The notes below the pieces were generated by a model. It was not told the DNA's origin and ran no database searches. It was given only the letters and a program-made list of their open reading frames with translations. A DNA stretch of 39,103 nt from Cellvibrionales bacterium (GTDB lineage: Bacteria; Pseudomonadota; Gammaproteobacteria; Pseudomonadales; GM7GCV1), in contig JACONM010000017.1 of the NCBI GenBank assembly GCA_014323765.1, positions 74,105 to 113,207 on the forward strand, given 5' to 3'. This document shows positions 35,493 through 39,103 of the stretch, piece after piece. The position numbers and the translations under genes are program-made. Numbering within the stretch: the stretch's first letter is position 1; every line of letters begins with the position of its first letter.

Positions 35493-36185
35493 ATGTCCAT
35501 CAAGATAAAAGACCTACCCCCGCACCGGCGCCCGCGGGAAAAGCTGCTGAAGCGCGGGCCTAGGGCCTTAGACGATGCCGAGTTGCTGGCTATCTTTCTG
35601 CGCACTGGGGCACCTGGATTGAGTGCTTTGGATCTGGCTGAGCAGCTGATCGAGGATTTTGGTTCCATCAACGAACTGCTAGACGCATCGCCCGAGGAGT
35701 TCATCAAGGGCAAAGGGTTGGGCGAGGCCAAATATGTCCAACTACAAGCGGTGATGGAATTGGCCCGCCGCCACCTGACCGAGCGGCTCCAGCTGCACGA
35801 TGTGCAGATCGAGGGCGCAAAATACGCCAAAGAATACCTTCAAGCCGAGATTGGCCGGAAGAAGCGCGAGCTCTTTCACGTGCTGTTTCTCGACAGCCAA
35901 CACCGGCTGCTGAAGGGCAAAACCCTGTTTTACGGCACCATCGACACGGCCACCATCCACCCGCGGGAGATTGCCCGCCGTGCGTTGAAGCTCAATGCCA
36001 AGGCGGCCATCATCGCTCACAATCATCCCTCCGGGGTCTGTGAACCCAGCCAGGCGGACAAGCGCATCACCGAGGACATCCGCAAGACACTGCAACTGAT
36101 CGGCGTCAAGCTTCTCGACCATATGATTGTCGCCGATGGGCGGGTGATGTCCTTTGCCGAAGAGGGGCTGTTGCGCCGTTCCTGA
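35493..36185 (+). CDS. radC: RadC-family JAB/JAMM protein
   Basis: ATG 35493 (MSIKIKDLPPHRRPREKLLKRG), preceded by GAGGAAAA, gives 230 residues. A helix-hairpin-helix region (about 40-85, ELLDASPEEFIKGKGLGEAK) leads into the JAMM metalloprotease-like domain with FLDSQHRLL, GTIDTATIHPREI and the metal motif AHNHPSG...D. Despite the name, a role in DNA repair is not established. It is divergent from coaBC and precedes rpmB-rpmG, as in E. coli. Confidence 0.96.
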   Translation: MSIKIKDLPPHRRPREKLLKRGPRALDDAELLAIFLRTGAPGLSALDLAEQLIEDFGSINELLDASPEEFIKGKGLGEAKYVQLQAVMELARRHLTERLQLHDVQIEGAKYAKEYLQAEIGRKKRELFHVLFLDSQHRLLKGKTLFYGTIDTATIHPREIARRALKLNAKAAIIAHNHPSGVCEPSQADKRITEDIRKTLQLIGVKLLDHMIVADGRVMSFAEEGLLRRS

Positions 36186-36200
36186 GCGGCTTCGCGGCGT

Positions 36201-36229
36201 TGCACCCGGCACCATCCTCTGGCACAATC
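36201..36229 (+). promoter_or_regulatory. Promoter for rpmB-rpmG
   Basis: TTGCAC (36201-36206) and CACAAT (36224-36229) are spaced by 17 bp, and the -10 carries a TGG extension. It lies 50 bp before rpmB. Confidence 0.55.
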
Positions 36230-36278
36230 GCGCCCCGCTTAACACCATCGCCCCATCGAGAATCGAGAGGCATCGACT

Positions 36279-36515
36279 ATGTCCAGAGTTTGTCAAGTCA
36301 CCGGCAAGAGACCGCTCGCCGGCAATAACGTCTCCCACGCACAAAACCGGACCCGCCGCCGCTTTCTGCCCAATTTGCAACGGCGGCGTTTTTGGGTGGC
36401 CAGCGAATCCCGCTTCGTGCGCCTGCGCGTGTCCACCAAGGGGCAGCGCATCATCGACAAGCTGGGCATTGAGCGGGTGTTAGCCGATGTCCGCCGCCGC
36501 GGCATCAAGGTATAG
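36279..36515 (+). CDS. rpmB: 50S ribosomal protein L28
   Basis: The 78-residue protein is a complete L28: [39 protein letters not shown] and [25 protein letters not shown] lies upstream of the ATG. rpmG follows directly, with its ribosome-binding site overlapping the rpmB stop. Confidence 0.98.
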   Translation: MSRVCQVTGKRPLAGNNVSHAQNRTRRRFLPNLQRRRFWVASESRFVRLRVSTKGQRIIDKLGIERVLADVRRRGIKV

Positions 36516-36527
36516 GAGGACCAGATC

Positions 36528-36683
36528 ATGCGCGAGAAAATCCGTCTCAATTCCAGTGCTGGCACCGGGCATTTTTACACCACCGATAAAAATAAGCGCA
36601 ACATGCCGGACAAAATGGAGATCAAAAAGTTTGATCCGGTGGTGCGCAAGCACGTCATCTATAAGGAAGGCAAAATTAAGTAG
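36528..36683 (+). CDS. rpmG: 50S ribosomal protein L33
   Basis: This 51-residue gene encodes [41 protein letters not shown] and [10 protein letters not shown], a Cys-free (zinc-independent) L33. AGGAGGA at 36514-36520 overlaps the rpmB stop and lies 7 bp before the ATG. Its last 8 bp overlap, on the other strand, the end of the disrupted AbiGi-like gene. mutM, which often comes next, is 1.6 kb away because of the inserted segment. Confidence 0.97.
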   Translation: MREKIRLNSSAGTGHFYTTDKNKRNMPDKMEIKKFDPVVRKHVIYKEGKIK

Positions 36684-36956
36684 TCGCCTTTGGCCTGTAA
36701 CTTGGCCAAAATGGGGTGGTAAAGGCTCTCACATGCTCATCCCAGTTTTGCTTCTCCCAATGGTCGGGACGTACACAATAGGCTGGACCCCCACCAGCGG
36801 CGAACACATGAGGTTTTGTGAAGCCAATACCGTATTCAGAGTAACTTGTAACGTGTTTAAGTAGGCTTGACCAAGGACACTCAGTGAAACAGACGACCGG
36901 CTTGTTTGCCCAAGGGATTGTTGAAGCATTTATCCTACTGTCTTCTAAAATGGAAA

Positions 36957-36964
36957 CTAGGTTT
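36957..36964. repeat. Left target-site duplication of the IS (CTAGGTTT)
   Basis: CTAGGTTT directly abuts the left terminal inverted repeat and is identical to 37683-37690; 8 bp is the usual duplication length of the IS1595 family. Confidence 0.9.
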
Positions 36965-37682
36965 GGGGCTGCCCCAGATAACTACCTCATACTCTCCCTA
37001 ACCCATTGTGATAACTGAGATAATTGGATTTTTGGGTCACTTGTGGTTGAACCGCCACTCGCATTCCCTCAAATAGAGCTCAAAATGAGCCGTAGGCACC
37101 CCGTTGAATTTGCGCCTGTGTCGCTTAGCCTGATTCCAGAAGTTCTCGATGCCGTTGATGTGATTGCGGGCTTGTGCAAACTGTTTCGAATGATTGATCC
37201 GCAAGTGTTTGAAGGTGGAGGCATCTAGGACATTGTAACCCCGCCAACTGTCGCTGTAGACGATGCTGTCTGGGGTTACTTTGCGCTTGATGATGGGCAG
37301 CAACGTACGGCTTTGCGCATCGGGGATGACCCTAGCATAGACCCTGCCACCCCGCCTTGCGGCGCCAAACACGGGGGTCTTGCCCGCCGCGCCCCGTCCG
37401 CGCTTGCCTTTGCGCTGGCCACCGAAGTAACTCTCATCGACCTCCACTTCACCGCCGAACATTGCTGCGCTCTCGGTCTCGGTTTGCACAGCGATTATCT
37501 GCCGCAAGCGGTGGAAGTACAGGGCCGCCGAGTTGCGGTGAACACCCACTAGCCGGGCCGCTGTCCGCGCCGTTGCGCCGGCAATGAAATGATCAATCAA
37601 ACGGCCTTGCTTGAATTGGCTGATACGGCTCTTTCTCATTGCCTTCATGATACCCTGATGGTGGGTTATCTAGGACAGCCTC
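36965..37682 (-). mobile_element. Complete IS1595-family insertion sequence (IS1016-like), 718 bp
   Basis: The element is bounded by imperfect terminal inverted repeats, GGGGCTGCCCCAGATAAC at the left end and, inverted, GAGGCTGTCCTAGATAAC at the right end, with further similarity inward (ACC). Perfect 8-bp duplications CTAGGTTT flank it. It contains one intact transposase gene on -. The size, repeat type and 8-bp duplication all fit the IS1595 family. The perfect duplication and intact frame suggest a fairly recent insertion. Confidence 0.93.
37037..37648 (-). CDS. IS1595-family transposase, intact
   Basis: The 203-residue protein has an N-terminal helix-turn-helix-like part (MRKSRISQFKQGRLIDHFI, ARTAARLVGVHRNSAALYFH) and the ISXO2-like DDE domain: VEVDESYFGGQRKG (first Asp), SIVYSDSWRGYN (second Asp) and HINGIENFWNQAKRHRRKF (third acidic residue). 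It lies fully inside the terminal repeats. An N-terminal alternative start at 37639 is possible. A decayed relative lies at 26.1-26.4 kb. Confidence 0.95.
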   Translation of the reverse strand: MKAMRKSRISQFKQGRLIDHFIAGATARTAARLVGVHRNSAALYFHRLRQIIAVQTETESAAMFGGEVEVDESYFGGQRKGKRGRGAAGKTPVFGAARRGGRVYARVIPDAQSRTLLPIIKRKVTPDSIVYSDSWRGYNVLDASTFKHLRINHSKQFAQARNHINGIENFWNQAKRHRRKFNGVPTAHFELYLRECEWRFNHK

Positions 37683-37690
37683 CTAGGTTT
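37683..37690. repeat. Right target-site duplication of the IS (CTAGGTTT)
   Basis: It is identical to 36957-36964 and abuts the right terminal inverted repeat. Confidence 0.9.
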
Positions 37691-37810
37691 TTGTACGGAT
37701 CCTCACCTTCACCCTTAGTGAAATGCGCTACGAACTTTGAATCGCTCACTGAGAAAGCCATTGTTTGCTACCATTTTCCCCAAGTAGGCGATTTGGTCGG
37801 TCTAGCCTGC

Positions 37811-38230
37811 CTAGTCGCTATAAGTCACCAAATTGACCGGCACCTGGCCGATCGCTTCAGTGGCCTGGTCGAGGATGCCGACGTAGACGCTGGCACTGGC
37901 GAGCTCGTGGGCCCGCACCACCACTGAGGCTTCAGGGTTTTCCGCCCGGATGCGCTCGACATTGGCGCGCACTGAACGCAGGTCGATACGCCGGTCGCCC
38001 AGCCAGATTTCATCGGTCTCGCTGACCACGAACACCGCATTTTGCTTGTCCGGCGGCGGCGCGTCGGTCTCCGGGGCCGGCGGCGGGCGGTTCACCAGAA
38101 AGCCCTGCTCGGACACGAAGGATGCGGTAACGATGAAAAAGATGAGCATAATGAACACCACATCCAGCATGGGCGTGAGGTCGATGTTCATCTCCTCGTC
38201 TGCACGTTTTTTCTTGAAAAGACGGGCCAT
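37811..38230 (-). CDS. exbD: ExbD/TolR-type biopolymer transport protein
   Basis: ATG 38230 (MARLFKKKRADEEMNIDLTP), with GGGAG 8 bp upstream, gives 139 residues; an upstream in-frame start at 38257 is less likely. One membrane helix (MLDVVFIMLIFFIVTASFV) carries the conserved Asp needed for proton use, followed by a periplasmic domain with FVVSETDEIWLGDRRIDL. ExbD works with ExbB to energise TonB. No exbB lies beside it: mutM is divergent on one side and the disrupted AbiGi-like gene is on the other, so its partner must be elsewhere. Confidence 0.93.
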   Translation of the reverse strand: MARLFKKKRADEEMNIDLTPMLDVVFIMLIFFIVTASFVSEQGFLVNRPPPAPETDAPPPDKQNAVFVVSETDEIWLGDRRIDLRSVRANVERIRAENPEASVVVRAHELASASVYVGILDQATEAIGQVPVNLVTYSD

Positions 38231-38328
38231 TTGTCTGCTCCCAAGTACGCTTGTCAATCCACTTGCGCCGCTAAGTTACCAGAACTGTGCGCAGAATGCA
38301 CCCGCATTGCGAATGAAGGCTACCCCCC

Positions 38329-39103
38329 GTGCCTGAGCTGCCGGAGGTGGAGACCACCCGCGCCGGAATCGCCAGCCATTTGCAAGGCCAGCGAATCCGC
38401 CGCCTGCGCCTGCACCGCCGCGACCTACGCTGGCCGATTCCCACCTGTCTGCCGAAGGCGGCTCACGGGCAGGCGGTGCGGGCGGTGGTGCGGCGCGGTA
38501 AATATCTGATTTTGCAGCTGGAATGCGGCAATTTGCTGGTGCATTTGGGGATGTCGGGCAGCCTGCGCCTATCGTCCACCGATGAGCCGCTGCGCAAGCA
38601 CGATCACTGGCAGATGGCCCTTACGACCGGCCCGGAGCTGCGCTACCACGACCCACGCCGCTTCGGTGCGCTGCTCTGGACGGCGAGCGAAGCGGAAACG
38701 CACCCGCTGTTGGCTGCGCTTGGCCCGGAGCCGCTCAGCGAGAAATTCAATGCCAAAGATTTGTATGCCAGCACCCGCCGCCGTACAGTGCCAATTAAAA
38801 GCCACATCATGAACGCCCACACCGTGGTCGGGGTCGGCAACATTTATGCGGCGGAGGCTCTGTTTGCGGCGGGCATCCATCCGGCGGCCCGCGCCCAACG
38901 ACTCTCGTACTCGCGCATCGAGCGACTGGTGGCGGAAATCAAGCGGGTGTTGGCGGAGGCGATTGCCGCCGGCGGCACCACCCTGCGCGATTATGTCAAC
39001 GGGCACGACCAGCCGGGCTATTTTCAGCAGCAGCTTTGGGTCTATGGCCGCGGCGGACAGCCTTGCACGCGGTGCGGAACTTCGCTCAAAGAGCAGCGCA
39101 TTG
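38329..39103 (+). CDS. mutM: Formamidopyrimidine-DNA glycosylase, 3' end outside the window
   Basis: The start is GTG 38329 with GAAGG 9 bp upstream. The protein begins (M)PELPEVETTRAGI, so the catalytic Pro2 and Glu3 are present. RRGKYLILQL, LLVHLGMSGSLRL, RYHDPRRFGALLW and VGVGNIYAAEALFAAGI follow. The C-terminal zinc finger begins with QLWVYGRGGQPCTRCG and is cut by the window end after about 258 residues, so roughly a dozen residues are missing. MutM removes 8-oxoguanine and related lesions. Its place downstream of rpmBG is ancestral, now separated by the inserted exbD/IS segment. Confidence 0.95.
   Translation, partial: MPELPEVETTRAGIASHLQGQRIRRLRLHRRDLRWPIPTCLPKAAHGQAVRAVVRRGKYLILQLECGNLLVHLGMSGSLRLSSTDEPLRKHDHWQMALTTGPELRYHDPRRFGALLWTASEAETHPLLAALGPEPLSEKFNAKDLYASTRRRTVPIKSHIMNAHTVVGVGNIYAAEALFAAGIHPAARAQRLSYSRIERLVAEIKRVLAEAIAAGGTTLRDYVNGHDQPGYFQQQLWVYGRGGQPCTRCGTSLKEQRI

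Larger units (their letters stand above)
36676..37761 (-). pseudogene. AbiGi-like (DUF2743-type) gene disrupted by an IS1595-family element
   Basis: Removing the IS (36965-37682) and one 8-bp target copy restores one uninterrupted frame of 119 residues on -, from ATG 37761 to TAA 36676. It reads MAFSVSDSKFVAHFTKG, then KNLVSILEDSRINAS across the insertion point, then PVVCFTECPWSSLLKH, YSEYGIGFTKPHVFAAGGGP and [22 protein letters not shown]...NL.SIL, VCFTE.P and YG.GF.K match proteins annotated as AbiGi, the putative antitoxin side of an abortive-infection system. Family members as I recall them continue with an E-R-E-W-R type motif; this one stops at the rpmG end, so it may also be 3'-truncated. 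No toxin partner is seen. Confidence 0.72.

Noticed and set aside
36729-36929. 66-codon open frame on - downstream of rpmG as a separate gene
   Set aside because: It is a shadow frame of the AbiGi-like gene, whose reading frame is confirmed by joining across the IS.

Overview
The window is GC-rich bacterial chromosome, most likely from a gammaproteobacterium. The evidence is protein content (DjlA, TusE, class-2 PyrD, ExbD, YccA) and several E. coli-like gene orders: rpsF-rpsR-rplI-dnaB, tusE next to yccA, rph-pyrE, carA-carB-greA, and coaBC / radC-rpmB-rpmG / mutM. No tRNA, rRNA or CRISPR array was recognised.

Layout. 0-1.5 kb holds the 3' part of a Sel1-repeat protein, then djlA, etfB-etfA, the rpsF-rpsR-rplI-dnaB cluster and panC-panD, all on + and strikingly C-rich. 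At about 8.95 kb the strand composition switches to G/T-rich. comEA follows, then a C-rich, G-poor tract with hairpins. From 9.8 to 11.35 kb (-) lies a decayed secreted CAP-CAP-M23 gene with two in-frame stops, and next to it a highly structured non-coding stretch ending in an intrinsic terminator (11.38-11.62 kb). On -, from 20.3 down to 13 kb, is a complete MoxR/DUF58/DUF4381/BatA/BatB(C)/BatD operon that includes an uncharacterised small membrane protein; beyond it are yccA and tusE. On + follow pyrD, a glutaredoxin-like gene, an MFS transporter, a small membrane protein and dapB.

Between dapB and carA lies an AT-richer island: a tag remnant, a DNA methyltransferase overlapping an endonuclease-VII-like HNH gene (a probable restriction-modification pair), and an IS1595-family remnant. 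carA, carB, greA, rph and pyrE (nucleotide and RNA metabolism) follow on +, argB and coaBC on -, then radC, rpmB and rpmG on +. Between rpmG and mutM sits a second insertion: exbD without exbB, and an AbiGi-like gene disrupted by an intact IS1595-family element with a perfect 8-bp target duplication. The window ends inside mutM.

Most unusual points: ribosomal protein S6 carries a ~207-residue Pro/Glu/Ser/Thr/Ala-rich tail; the CAP-CAP-M23 gene has two in-frame stops; the structured RNA candidate is unidentified; the methyltransferase-HNH pair appears transferred; and the AbiGi-like reading frame can be rebuilt exactly by removing the IS and one target-site copy.
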